The notes under the pieces: model-generated | Seen by the model: the letters and a program-made list of their open reading frames with translations, nothing else | Told to the model about the DNA's origin: nothing | The model's database searches: none | Translations under genes and position numbers: made by a program | Shown here: positions 17,901 to 24,017 of the stretch, one piece after another | How positions within the stretch are numbered: the first letter of the stretch is position 1 | Layout of the letters: the number at the start of each line of letters is the position of its first letter | Source: Sphingomonadales bacterium | GTDB taxonomy: Bacteria > Pseudomonadota > Alphaproteobacteria > Sphingomonadales > Sphingomonadaceae | Reading direction: 5' to 3' | Assembly: GCA_027489295.1 (NCBI GenBank) | Contig: JAIYAA010000020.1 | Coordinates: forward strand, 1-26,408 | Length of the DNA stretch: 26,408 nucleotides

Positions 17901-19105
17901 AGCGTGAGCGTCGCCCCCGTGTTCCACGACAGGCCGGCATTGATCAGGATGTCGCCCGCGCCGCTGCTCACGCCATTGCCATAGGCGCTCGCGCCGCTGG
18001 CGGTGGTGGTCAGCGTCACGCTGGTGTTGTTGCCGAGCGTGCCGTTAATCGTCGTCGCCGCGGCGCTGTCGACGATCAGGTCCTCGGGGTCGATCAGCCA
18101 GGTGCCGCCCTGCGCGTCGATGCTCGAATTGCCGATATGGAGCAGATGGCCGGAGGTTTCGATCGCCCCCGCCGATCCGCTCGCTCCCCGTGCTTGGATC
18201 GTGCCGGCGACCGCCGTGGTGCCGGCGTCGCTGACCAGCCAGACCTTGCCATCGCCGGTGCGCACGCCGGTGGCGTTGATCGTCCCGGCGGTGTTCCCCG
18301 CCAGGGCATAGACGTTGCCCTGCTGCGCGCGCAGCTCGACATTGGCCGCGTCGATCGCACCGCCATTGGCGGCGCTCGTCGAAGCGTCGCCATAGAGAAC
18401 GGAGAACAGCCCCCCGCCGTCATGGGCGCCGTCGCGGATCAGCACCTTGCTGCCGGCAATCAGCCCGGCGGTGCCGTTCGCCGCGGATACGCTCCCGCGA
18501 TTTTCGACGGTGGCGCCGATCAGCGCGACGTTCCCGCCCAGTGCGCCGACCCTGCCGAGGTTGACGACCCGCGCGCGCGAGGTGCCGGTGAAGGTCATGC
18601 TGCCGCCGCCTAGGAATGCCGCGTCGGGCAGATCCAGCGTCGATGCGATGAAGCTGCCGCCGGTTTCCACCACCCCGCGCGCGCCGATGACGATGCCGTT
18701 CGGATTGACCAGATACACCGATCCGGTGGCGCGGAGCAGCCCGTCGATGGTCGATACCGACCCGCCCGAAACCCGGTTCAGGGTCGCACCCGAACCGTTG
18801 TTGAACACCACGCTCGCCTGTTCGCCGATCGAGAAATCGTTCCAGTCGATGATCGCGCGATCCCCCGACTGGTGGATCGCGAGTGCCCCGCCCGCCTGGG
18901 AAATCGACGCCTGCCCAGACACCACCGTCCCCCCGGACGGCAGCGCAGCGCCCGCCGGCGCGGTCTGGGCGTGCGCTGCCACGGGAGCGGCCCCACCCAG
19001 GATGGTGGCACAGAGCAGCAGCAGCCGACGGCGACGCCGCCTGTCGCGGGTCTGCCGTGCATCCATTACGGGTTCAGCCACCGCGCCACCGCGTCGCATC
19101 GACAT
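11951..19105 (-). CDS. TpsA giant exoprotein: filamentous-hemagglutinin-type secretion domain, GLUG motifs and 16-17 MBG repeats
   Basis: The chosen ATG at 19103-19105 gives 2384 residues. An ATG at 19099, with AAGG seven bases upstream, is nearly as good. The N-terminus carries a long basic region (about six arginines in a row), then LLLLCATILGGAAPVAAHAQ as signal peptide. The TPS/haemagglutination-activity domain follows, with IIDWNDFSIG, NNGSGATLNRV and VYLVNPNGIVIG. Beyond are a beta-helical part, about ten GLUG repeats, a spacer with the only two mature cysteines I see (CX6C, codons at 16352-16354 and 16331-16333), sixteen MBG repeats, a degenerate seventeenth, and a short tail ending FFKQQN. 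It is probably exported by the adjacent TpsB and acts as a fibrous surface adhesin or biofilm protein. Each MBG unit keeps four tyrosines. Ligand and anchoring are unknown. Confidence 0.9.
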   Translation of the reverse strand: MSMRRGGAVAEPVMDARQTRDRRRRRRLLLLCATILGGAAPVAAHAQTAPAGAALPSGGTVVSGQASISQAGGALAIHQSGDRAIIDWNDFSIGEQASVVFNNGSGATLNRVSGGSVSTIDGLLRATGSVYLVNPNGIVIGARGVVETGGSFIASTLDLPDAAFLGGGSMTFTGTSRARVVNLGRVGALGGNVALIGATVENRGSVSAANGTAGLIAGSKVLIRDGAHDGGGLFSVLYGDASTSAANGGAIDAANVELRAQQGNVYALAGNTAGTINATGVRTGDGKVWLVSDAGTTAVAGTIQARGASGSAGAIETSGHLLHIGNSSIDAQGGTWLIDPEDLIVDSAAATTINGTLGNNTSVTLTTTASGASAYGNGVSSGAGDILINAGLSWNTGATLTLDSYHGIAFNADIAVNGAGAVVLKTNQGGSGGDLTFASGSSIAFADGHGGQSLTINGTAYSLLYSWSDLQAISGQSGAFALAHDLLTAGFTAAPVTSLSGTLEGLGNTVADMSISPHNISNVGLIGTINAGAVARDLVVGATILDWSTNGSSRMGVLAGTNNGTIQNVATFGSVMTGDGNYIGGLVGRNAGVVRNTSSSASVTGDNGVGGLVGQNLGQISASYATGDPWGAYRVGGLVGEGLDGSITDSYATGPVIANIYYVTSSHGYFAASHHAGGLVGLNYGTITRSYATGSVSGSSYVGGLVGAQHRGSISIAYATGAVTAISMAGGLVGAGLYSSSISNSYSTSAVTGTDTLGGLAGYSAGTIENSYATGTVTGTGLESIGGVVGVSAYTLTMNGVRWDSSTTYQSRAVGNQPNAHGATSMRPSSAMSASTFAGWDLDTTGGQSTVWRLYEGSTAPLLKAFLQTANVTLAGGASVSVVYDGTNQAGRFTTTVLDQRGNAVDAAKILGTASFACSGGDASCSNVGSYGVRATGGLYSTQSGYDLVFSGATASLGITARPLAVTANDRTMVYGDAAPALTYAVGAATAGTGLVNGDTLSGALATSASATSGVGSYAIGQGTLSAGANYALSFTGANLSVTPRALAVTANDRTMVYGDSAPTLTYAVGGRGLVNGDTLSGALTTAASATSATGSYAIGQGTLSAGGNYAVSFTGGTMSVTARPLTVAATDRTMVYGESLPSLAYTIGGGGLVNGDTLSGALATSASATSAVGSYAIGQGSLAASPNYALSFTGGSVSVTRRTVAVTATDRTMVYGDSVPALSYSVGAAGTGTGLINGDTLSGALATSASATSAVGSYAIGLGSLSAGANYALNFTGANLSVAARPLAVTANDRSMVYGDAVPTLTYAVGGSGLVNGDTLSGALATGASATSAVGSYAIGLGSLSAGVNYALNFTGANLSVTARPLAVTANDRTMVYGDAVPTLTYAVGGSGLVNGDTLSGTLATAASATSGVGSYAIGQGSLSAGANYALNFTGATVSVSARQLAVTANDRTMVYGDAVPTLTYAVGGAGLVNGDTLSGALTTGASATSGIGSYAIGQGTLSAGGNYAVSFTGANVSVTARPLAVTANDRTMVYGDAVPMLTYAVGGSGLVNGDALSGALTTVASAASGVGSYAIGQGSLTASPNYALNFTGASVSVTPRPLAVTAADRTMIYGESLPTLTYTVGTTATGTGLVNGDTLSGVLATGASATSGVGSYAIGQGTLRAGANYTLDFTGATVSVTPRPLVVTAADRTMVYGDGLPTLAYAVGATATGTGLVNGDTLSGVLATSASATSGVGSYAVGQGSLNAGANYALDFTGANLSVTARPLTVTASDRTMVYGDAAPTLTYAVGGSGLVNGDTLSGALATAASATSGIGSYAIGLGNLTASPNYALRFTGGSVSVTPRALTVTANDRAMVYGDAAPTLTYAVGGAGLVNGDTLSGALTTGASATSGIGSYAIGQGTLSAGGNYAVSFTGANVSVTARPLTVTANDRTMVYGDAVPMLTYAVGGSGLVNGDTMSGMLATPASAASGVGSYAIGQGSLTASANYTLNFTGASVTVTARPLAVTAADRTMIYGEPLPSLTYAVGGSGLVNGDTLSGALATAATQASGVGGYAISQGTLRAGSNYTLDFTGGTLSVTPRALVVTATDRAMVYGDALPALTYAVGATGSGTGLVLGDTLSGALTTAASATSGVGSYAIGQGTLSASPNYALRFTGASVAVTPRPLTVTANDRTMVYGDAAPTLTYAVGGSGLVNGDTLSGALASGAGQTSVVGSYAIGLGTLGAGSNYALRFTAGRVSVTPRALTIVAEDQVKLVGTALDLGGAAFQAIGLVNGDRVDTVLLASDGAAADAPFAASPYAITVSDAVGARLANYAITYQSAPTGLTLRAPDVRPNPITIRLAGDVVPAGNPFGITGTGPVRRSDGAVAMPRWPSIFFKQQN
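12371..16222 (-). repeat. Array of sixteen tandem MBG-domain repeats (237 or 249 bp each)
   Basis: Sixteen in-frame units each start with R.L.VTA.DR and contain MVYGD..P.LTYAVG, GLVNGDTLSGAL, GSYAIGQG.L and NYAL.FTG..SVT. Eleven units are 79 residues and five are 83 (units 1, 4, 9, 10 and 15 counted from the N-terminus). The longer units carry four extra residues at GATATGTG instead of GGSG. The sum, 11 x 79 + 5 x 83 = 1284 codons, equals the array length exactly. A degenerate unit starts at 12370 (RALTIVAEDQ). MBG domains are known as stalk or adhesin modules. Confidence 0.95.
13261..14728 (-). repeat. Recent internal duplication within the MBG array (offset 1209 bp)
   Basis: Bases 13261-13519 and 14470-14728 are nearly identical: I count 5 differences in 259 positions by eye. 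The offset is 1209 bp, exactly five repeat units. At protein level units 7-8-9 correspond to units 12-13-14, while flanking units differ more. This points to a segmental duplication or gene conversion within the array. Confidence 0.8.
16780..17545 (-). repeat. GLUG-motif repeats in TpsA
   Basis: About nine full units and one partial of 22-30 residues follow the pattern (V/I/A)GGLVG.N.G.I..SYATG.V.G. Examples are VGGLVGQNLGQISASYATG, AGGLVGLNYGTITRSYATG and LGGLAGYSAGTIENSYATG. GLUG motifs occur in bacterial surface adhesins and IgA-protease-like proteins. One unit (about 17080-17130) carries a tyrosine- and histidine-rich insertion. Boundaries are approximate. Confidence 0.85.
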
Positions 19106-19286
19106 GCCTTGTTCTCTCGTACCGATGATGGAATCGACGCGACACCATCGCCGCGTCCGGGTCTGTGCGGGGGCACGGGCACCGCGAGGCGCAGCGCCGG
19201 CTCGCGGGCGACACGCATGCCAGGTCATGTCGCGGTGTGACGGAGACGTCCGGCCGCCCCTTTCGGCCGAGCCGTCCCCGCGTTCG

Positions 19287-19314
19287 ATGATGCCCTACCC
19301 CCGTCCGGCATCAT
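19287..19314. promoter_or_regulatory. 8-bp inverted repeat upstream of tpsA
   Basis: ATGATGCC (19287-19294) and GGCATCAT (19307-19314) are perfect inverted arms separated by 12 bases. They lie about 180 bases upstream of the tpsA start. This could be a regulator site or a hairpin in the leader RNA. Confidence 0.4.
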
Positions 19315-19323
19315 GCCCCCCGG

Positions 19324-19348
19324 CTTGCCGTTGCCCCGCACCGGCAAG
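19324..19348. promoter_or_regulatory. 7-bp inverted repeat upstream of tpsA
   Basis: CTTGCCG (19324-19330) and CGGCAAG (19342-19348) are perfect inverted arms around 11 bases. They lie immediately downstream of the putative minus-strand -35 at 19372-19367, where a regulator could act. Confidence 0.3.
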
Positions 19349-19387
19349 GCAAGCACGCGCCGATTCCGTCAAGACACGCGGCGCGCT

Positions 19388-19416
19388 TTGAGACGCATTG
19401 GAGGCTGATTGAGACG
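19388..19416. promoter_or_regulatory. TTGAGACG direct repeat with 21-bp period
   Basis: TTGAGACG occurs at 19388-19395 and again at 19409-19416. A 21-bp period places both copies on the same face of the helix. Weaker similarity continues past the octamer (about 14 of 21 positions). Tandem same-face sites are typical of OmpR-type response regulators, and one is encoded nearby at 20811-21488. The link is speculative. Confidence 0.3.
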
Positions 19417-19501
19417 TTTTGCAGCATTGCCGCGCTGCACGGCGAACCTTGCGCCTGCCCGGGATATCCGCCAGCGCCGCGAAGCGCCGTTCGTTCGTGC
19501 C

Positions 19502-20818
19502 CTAGTCGGCGCGGCGAAGGTGGAGCGTCGCGGCGAACCCGGGCGCTGCGCCGAGCGCCAGGCTGCCGCCATGCAGCTCGGCCACGGCCTGGACGAGGCT
19601 GAGTCCCAGACCGTTCCCCGGCGTTGTCCGGCTCGCATTGCCGCGATAGAAACGTTGAACCAGCCGCGCCCGTTCGTCCGCCGGGACACCCGGGCCATCA
19701 TCTTCCACCGCCAGTGCAATGCCTTTCGGCCGCTGATCTAGCCGAAGCGTGATGCGCGTGCCCGCCGGGGTGTGGACAATCGCATTGTCGAGCAAGTTGG
19801 CGATCGCCTGCGCCAGCAATTCGCGGTGCCCGGACAGCACTGCCCCGGGCGTCACCTCGATCGCGAAACTGCGGCCGCCATCGACGATCGCCGCCTCGAA
19901 CGTCTCCCCCGTTTCCAGCGCCAGGGCGGAAAGGTCGACCGCCGCAAAGTCGCGCACCAGCCCGCCACCCTCGATCTCGCTGATCCGCAGGATCGCGCCG
20001 AACAGGCGCAGCATGTCGTCGCCCAGCGCGATTGCCCGCTCGGCGGCGCCCTCAACCTTGCCGACGTGGTTCAACTGGTTGCGCAGGCGGAGCAACGGCG
20101 TGCGCAGATCGTGCGCGACGTCGCTGGAGACCTGGCGGAGGTTCGTCATCAGCGCGCTGGTCCGATCCAGCATCGCGTTGAGCGCACCGGCCACCTCGTC
20201 GAACTCGTCCCCGCGCTGGCCGATCGGCACGCGCACGGTGAAGTCGCCGCCGGTGATCGCGCGCGCGGTGTTGCGGATCGGCAGCAGACGGCCGCGCAGA
20301 TAGCGCCCCAGCCACAGGGCCACCGCCAACCCCAGCGCCAGCACCACCGCAAAGGCGGCGGCGAAGAGGCTGAGGATCGTCGCATCGATCCGCTCGATCG
20401 TCTCGGAATCCACGGCAACCACCAGACGCCCGCCATCGCCCAGCGCCACCGTGCGCGCTCTGGCATGGTCCTCCCCTTCGCTGGGATCGACGAACGTCAC
20501 CCGGCCCCATCCCGGTGCCGGCATCGTCACTACCAGCGCGCCCGCCACGCGGCGGCCGCTGCGATCGAACAGCGCGTAGAGGAAGGCACGGGGCCCCTTG
20601 GCGGCCTCGCGCGCGGTGATCTCCGCCCCCAGATGGCCATCCCGCCCTTCATTGAGCAGGGTCGCCACCTCCTCGGCAATCGCCTGGTCGCGGGCGTGGC
20701 GGAATTCGGCATCGGCGGCGAAATAAACGGCGATACCCAGCACCAGCATTGCCGCCGCGAAGGCCGCGGAATAGAGGAAGGCGATGCGATAGGCTGCGCT
20801 CAGCCCGCGCTTAGCCAT
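19502..20818 (-). CDS. Two-component sensor histidine kinase
   Basis: ATG at 20816-20818 gives 438 residues. Two membrane helices (about 12-33 and 149-171) flank a periplasmic sensor domain of about 115 residues. A HAMP linker follows, then a HisKA dimerisation region with phospho-acceptor H236 in SSDVAHDLRTPL. The ATPase domain shows N341/N345 (ANLLDNAIVHTP), DDGPG (373-377) and GNGLGLSLV (401-409). The sensor domain has scattered histidines but no obvious metal-binding cluster. The start overlaps the response-regulator stop by eight bases, so the pair is translationally coupled. The divergent RND operon is the likely regulon (inference). The frame extending to 20956 lies inside the regulator gene. 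Confidence 0.93.
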   Translation of the reverse strand: MAKRGLSAAYRIAFLYSAAFAAAMLVLGIAVYFAADAEFRHARDQAIAEEVATLLNEGRDGHLGAEITAREAAKGPRAFLYALFDRSGRRVAGALVVTMPAPGWGRVTFVDPSEGEDHARARTVALGDGGRLVVAVDSETIERIDATILSLFAAAFAVVLALGLAVALWLGRYLRGRLLPIRNTARAITGGDFTVRVPIGQRGDEFDEVAGALNAMLDRTSALMTNLRQVSSDVAHDLRTPLLRLRNQLNHVGKVEGAAERAIALGDDMLRLFGAILRISEIEGGGLVRDFAAVDLSALALETGETFEAAIVDGGRSFAIEVTPGAVLSGHRELLAQAIANLLDNAIVHTPAGTRITLRLDQRPKGIALAVEDDGPGVPADERARLVQRFYRGNASRTTPGNGLGLSLVQAVAELHGGSLALGAAPGFAATLHLRRAD

Positions 20819-21488
20819 CGCCGCGCATCCGGTAGCCGAGGCCGCGCACTGTCTCGATCGGATCGCGATCGAAGCCGTGGTTGAGCTTGGCGCGCAAGCG
20901 GCTGAGGTTGCTTTCGACGATGTTGGTCGTCGGATCGAAGGTGAAGCCCCAGACATGCTCTAGCAGCATGGTCCGCGTCACTACCCGCCCCGCGCTCCGC
21001 ATCAGCTGTTCGAGCAGGGCAAATTCGCGCGGCTGCAGCAGGATCGATCGGCCACCGCGTACGGCCTCGCGTCGCAGCAGGTCGAGCGTCACGTCGCCCA
21101 CCACCAGCCGCATCGCCGTCCCGGCCGGCTGGAGCCGGCGGGCGAGCGCATGCAGACGGGCGACCAGTTCCTCGATCGCGAACGGCTTGACCAGATAATC
21201 GTCGGCGCCCGCCTCCAGCCCCTCCACCCGGTCGCCGATACCGCCCAGCGCGGTGAGCATCAGCACCGGCGTGCGGATCTGCGCGTCGCGAAGCCGGCGC
21301 AGCAGCGTTACCCCGTCGATGCCGGGGAGCATGCGATCGAGCAGCAGCAGGTCGAACGCGCTGTCGAGCGCGACCGCCAGTGCCGCCTCGCCGTCGCCGG
21401 CGTGCACCACCTCATGCCCCCGCGACCGCAGCTCGGCGCCCAGGAAATCGGCGGTTTCAGCATCGTCTTCGGCGATCAGCAGGCGCAT
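20811..21488 (-). CDS. OmpR/PhoB-family response regulator
   Basis: ATG at 21486-21488 gives 225 residues, the usual size. The receiver domain has acidic residues D8/D9, phospho-acceptor D51 (LLLLDRMLPGIDG), T79 and K101 (DDYLVKPF). The C-terminal winged-helix domain contains LLQPREFALLEQLMRSAGRVVTRTMLLEHVWG and DPTTNIVESNLSRLRAKL, typical of the OmpR/PhoB class and close to the CusR/QseB-like group. It precedes and overlaps the kinase gene. It is transcribed divergently from the efflux operon across a 145-base region, the normal layout for a two-component pair that controls its neighbouring RND pump. Confidence 0.94.
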   Translation of the reverse strand: MRLLIAEDDAETADFLGAELRSRGHEVVHAGDGEAALAVALDSAFDLLLLDRMLPGIDGVTLLRRLRDAQIRTPVLMLTALGGIGDRVEGLEAGADDYLVKPFAIEELVARLHALARRLQPAGTAMRLVVGDVTLDLLRREAVRGGRSILLQPREFALLEQLMRSAGRVVTRTMLLEHVWGFTFDPTTNIVESNLSRLRAKLNHGFDRDPIETVRGLGYRMRGDG

Positions 21489-21522
21489 GCGGCGTGGTCG
21501 GCTCCCTCCCCCATCGTCTAGC

Positions 21523-21549
21523 GCGGGGACGTCCCCGCCGCGCATTATA
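21523..21549 (-). promoter_or_regulatory. Perfect 16-bp palindrome beside a consensus -10 in the divergent promoter region
   Basis: GCGGGGACGTCCCCGC (21523-21538) is a perfect palindrome. On the minus strand the sequence just upstream holds TATAAT (21549-21544), an exact -10 consensus. Transcription of the regulator-kinase pair would start at about 21537, at the edge of the palindrome. No good -35 is seen at 17 bases, which suggests an activator. The palindrome could be an operator or a 5' leader hairpin. Confidence 0.45.
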
Positions 21550-21633
21550 TTTTCCCAATGTAGCCGCCGCCGGTGGCGGCCCTTCTACGATCCCGGCAAG
21601 GTGGCGGCACCTGCTTCCTGGAGAATGGACGTC

Positions 21634-22620
21634 ATGCTGCGCTTCGTAGCCGCGATTGCCTTGCTTGCGCTTTCTGCTCCCGTGGCGCCCCCGTACAAGG
21701 TTTCCGGCAGCATCCCCGGCCCCGATGGCGGCTGGGACTATGCCCAGGTCGATCCCGCGACGGACACGCTGTTCGTCGCGCGCGGCGATGCCGTTACCGC
21801 CATGGATCTTGCCCATCGCACCGTCCGGTCGATCGGGACGATCGCCAAGGCCCATGCGGTGCTGCCATTGCCCGGCGGCCGGCTGCTGGTGACGAGCGGC
21901 AACGATGCGAGCGTCCGCATCCTCGATCAGGCGAGCGGTGCCGAGCGCGCCCGCATCGCGGTCGGCAAGAAGCCCGATGCTGCGGTGCTGAACGCCGATG
22001 GCAGCCGCGCCTATGTGATGAACGCCAAGGACGGCAGCGTGGCGGAGATCGACACCATGGCAATGGCGCTGGTCCGCACGATTGCGGTTCGGCCCGGGCT
22101 CGAATCCGCCGTGCTGGTCGGCAACCGGCTCTACGCGAACAACGAGGAGGCAAATGCGATCGAGGTGATCGATCTTGCCGCGGGCAAGACGCTGGCGCCG
22201 ATCGCATTGCCGGGCTGCGACGGCCCCACCGGCCTCGGGCTCGATGCGCAGCACGGCCGCCTGATCAGCGCCTGTGCCAACCGCAAGGCGGCGGTGGTGG
22301 ACCTGGCGCGCCGGCATCTGGCGGGGCTGGTCGAGATCGGCAGCGGCCCCGATGCGGTGATCGTCGATCCGGCGCGCGGGCTGGCCTTCGTACCGTGCGG
22401 CCGCGACGGCACGCTCGATCTGCTGTCGCTGCGTCAGCCGGGAGCAGTCACGCGGATCGCCCGTGTGAAGACGGAGGTTGGCGCACGGACCGGTGCACTC
22501 GATCCCCGCACCGGCACCCTCTATCTGCCCACCGCCCGATTCGCCGAGCCCGCGCCCAAGACCGACCGGCCGGTAGCGCTGCCGGGGAGCTTCCACGTGC
22601 TGATCGTGCGGCCGGCGTGA
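21634..22620 (+). CDS. Secreted YncE-like beta-propeller protein
   Basis: ATG at 21634, with GGAGA at 21620-21624, gives 328 residues; an in-frame ATG at 21625 sits too close to that site. The N-terminus is a signal peptide (MLRFVAAIALLALSAPVA). The body shows repeating beta-propeller blades such as DPATDTLFVARGDAVTAMDLAHR, KPDAAVLNADGSRAYVMNAKDGSVAEID and GPDAVIVDPARGLAFVPCGRDGTLDLLSL, as in YncE/YVTN-repeat proteins. No catalytic motif is visible. It is the first gene of the efflux operon, and its stop codon overlaps the GTG start of the TolC-type gene (GTGA). A role as periplasmic binding or assembly partner of the pump is possible but unproven. Confidence 0.82.
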   Translation: MLRFVAAIALLALSAPVAPPYKVSGSIPGPDGGWDYAQVDPATDTLFVARGDAVTAMDLAHRTVRSIGTIAKAHAVLPLPGGRLLVTSGNDASVRILDQASGAERARIAVGKKPDAAVLNADGSRAYVMNAKDGSVAEIDTMAMALVRTIAVRPGLESAVLVGNRLYANNEEANAIEVIDLAAGKTLAPIALPGCDGPTGLGLDAQHGRLISACANRKAAVVDLARRHLAGLVEIGSGPDAVIVDPARGLAFVPCGRDGTLDLLSLRQPGAVTRIARVKTEVGARTGALDPRTGTLYLPTARFAEPAPKTDRPVALPGSFHVLIVRPA

Positions 22621-24017
22621 CGGTGCGGCGCCTTCTCGGCTGGAGCCTGCCGGTGCTGGCGGGGCTGGCGGGCTGCGTCCGCTACCAGCCGGCGCCGGTC
22701 GACCTCGGTGCGCGGGCGCAGGCGCTGGCGGCGGCGCGCTTCGATCCCGCCGCAATCCAGGCCGAGGCGCACCGCCTTGCGCCCGATGCGCCCGCGACGG
22801 GCCTGGACCGCCTGACCCTGTTCGCAGCGCTGCTGACGCGCGACCCGAGGATCGCGCAGGCGCGCGCCGCCATCGCGAGCGCGGCAGCGAACGCTCGTGC
22901 CAGCCGCCGCGCCGTCGGCCCCACCTTCACGCTCAGCACCGAATATGCGCACGATCCGTCGGCGAGTTCACCGTGGCTGCTCGGCGGCGCGGTGAACCTG
23001 CCGCTCGATCGCGGACAGCAGCGCCAGGCGCGGCTCGATCGCGCCGATCTCGCCGTGCTGATCGCGCGCGACGACTATGCCGAAACCGTGTGGAGCGAAC
23101 GGATGGCGCTCCGCCGCGCACTGATCGACGATGCGATCGCCGCGCGGCAGGTGGCGGCGGGCACGGCGATCGCGGCGCTCCGCACCCGCCAGATCGCTGC
23201 GCTGGAACGGCAGGTGCAGGCCGGTGCGATACCGGGGGCGGCGCTGTCGCCCTATCGCACGCTGGAAGCACAGGAGCGCCGCGCGACCGAGGACGCGCGG
23301 GGCCGGCAGATCGCCGCTCGCGCCGCCATTGCCGGGCTGCTGGCCGTTCCGATCGATATCTTGGCCGACCAGCTCCTGGCCTGGCGGGAGTTCGACACGC
23401 CCTCCGCCGATCCCGCTCTCGCGATCACGCCGTCGCTGCGGCTGCAGGCGGTTACTGCCCGCGCCGATGTACTGCGCGCGCTCGCCACCTATGACCAGAC
23501 CGATGCCGATGTGCGGCTGGAGATCGCGCGGCAGTATCCGACGATCAGCCTCGGCCCCGGCTATACCTGGGAGCGCGGACTGGTGAAGCTGCCGCTGGCG
23601 ATCAATCTCGCCCTGCCCAGCTTCGATCGCAACCGCGCCGCGATCCGCACCGCGCTCGCCAAGCGCGACGAAGCCGCCGCGGCCGTCGACACCGTGCTGA
23701 CCACCGCACAGGCGGAGATCGACGCAGCATTGGTCGAACGGCGCGCGGCGGTGGCGGCGCTCGAACGGCTCCGGCGCACCGAATTGCCACAGCTCGATGC
23801 CGCCGCCGCGCAGGCCGAGGCCAGGCTCGCCCGCGGCCAGATCGCCCGCGCCGACTGGGCCGACGCGCAGCTCGCGGCGCAGACCGCGCGGCTGAACGCG
23901 CTCGATCTGCTCGCGCGGGTGCAGGCGGCCGATGCCGCGCTCGAAAACGCATTGCGGCGCCCGATCGAGGGGCCCGAAACCAGGATCAGGCCGGAACGGC
24001 TGGAGGGCGGCAGATGA
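22617..24017 (+). CDS. TolC-family outer-membrane efflux lipoprotein
   Basis: The GTG start at 22617 overlaps the previous stop codon by four bases and gives 466 residues; GTG at 22623 is an alternative. The N-terminus ends in a lipobox (LAGLAGC, Cys20), as in CusC/OprM-type factors. Two related halves of amphipathic alpha-helix are rich in alanine and arginine (RLTLFAALLTRDPRIAQARAAI at about 62-83; the second half near 300-440). Short strand segments such as LGGAVNLPLDRGQQRQARLD and LPLAINLALPSFDRNRAAIR match the equivalent loops of OEP-family proteins. It should form the trimeric outer-membrane channel of the pump encoded downstream. Its stop overlaps the adaptor start (ATGA). Confidence 0.88.
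   Translation: MTVRRLLGWSLPVLAGLAGCVRYQPAPVDLGARAQALAAARFDPAAIQAEAHRLAPDAPATGLDRLTLFAALLTRDPRIAQARAAIASAAANARASRRAVGPTFTLSTEYAHDPSASSPWLLGGAVNLPLDRGQQRQARLDRADLAVLIARDDYAETVWSERMALRRALIDDAIAARQVAAGTAIAALRTRQIAALERQVQAGAIPGAALSPYRTLEAQERRATEDARGRQIAARAAIAGLLAVPIDILADQLLAWREFDTPSADPALAITPSLRLQAVTARADVLRALATYDQTDADVRLEIARQYPTISLGPGYTWERGLVKLPLAINLALPSFDRNRAAIRTALAKRDEAAAAVDTVLTTAQAEIDAALVERRAAVAALERLRRTELPQLDAAAAQAEARLARGQIARADWADAQLAAQTARLNALDLLARVQAADAALENALRRPIEGPETRIRPERLEGGR

Larger units (their letters stand above)
19106..19501. promoter_or_regulatory. 396-base intergenic region upstream of tpsA
   Basis: I see no supported gene here. On the minus strand, TTGACG (19372-19367) could be a -35, but the -10 at the right spacing (CCTTGC) is poor. 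The region holds two inverted repeats (19287-19314 and 19324-19348) and a spaced direct repeat (19388-19416). A long leader with structure is possible. The histidine kinase stop codon lies at its far edge, so this stretch must both end that operon and start tpsA. Confidence 0.5.

Noticed and set aside
17552..18613. Plus-strand open frame of 353 codons opposite the tpsA N-terminal region
   Set aside because: The minus strand encodes a clear TPS domain here. The plus-strand product is a compositional shadow.
21253..21633. N-terminal extension of the beta-propeller frame
   Set aside because: It reads back through the divergent promoter region and into the response-regulator gene on the other strand. 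The signal peptide and the GGAGA site support the start at 21634.
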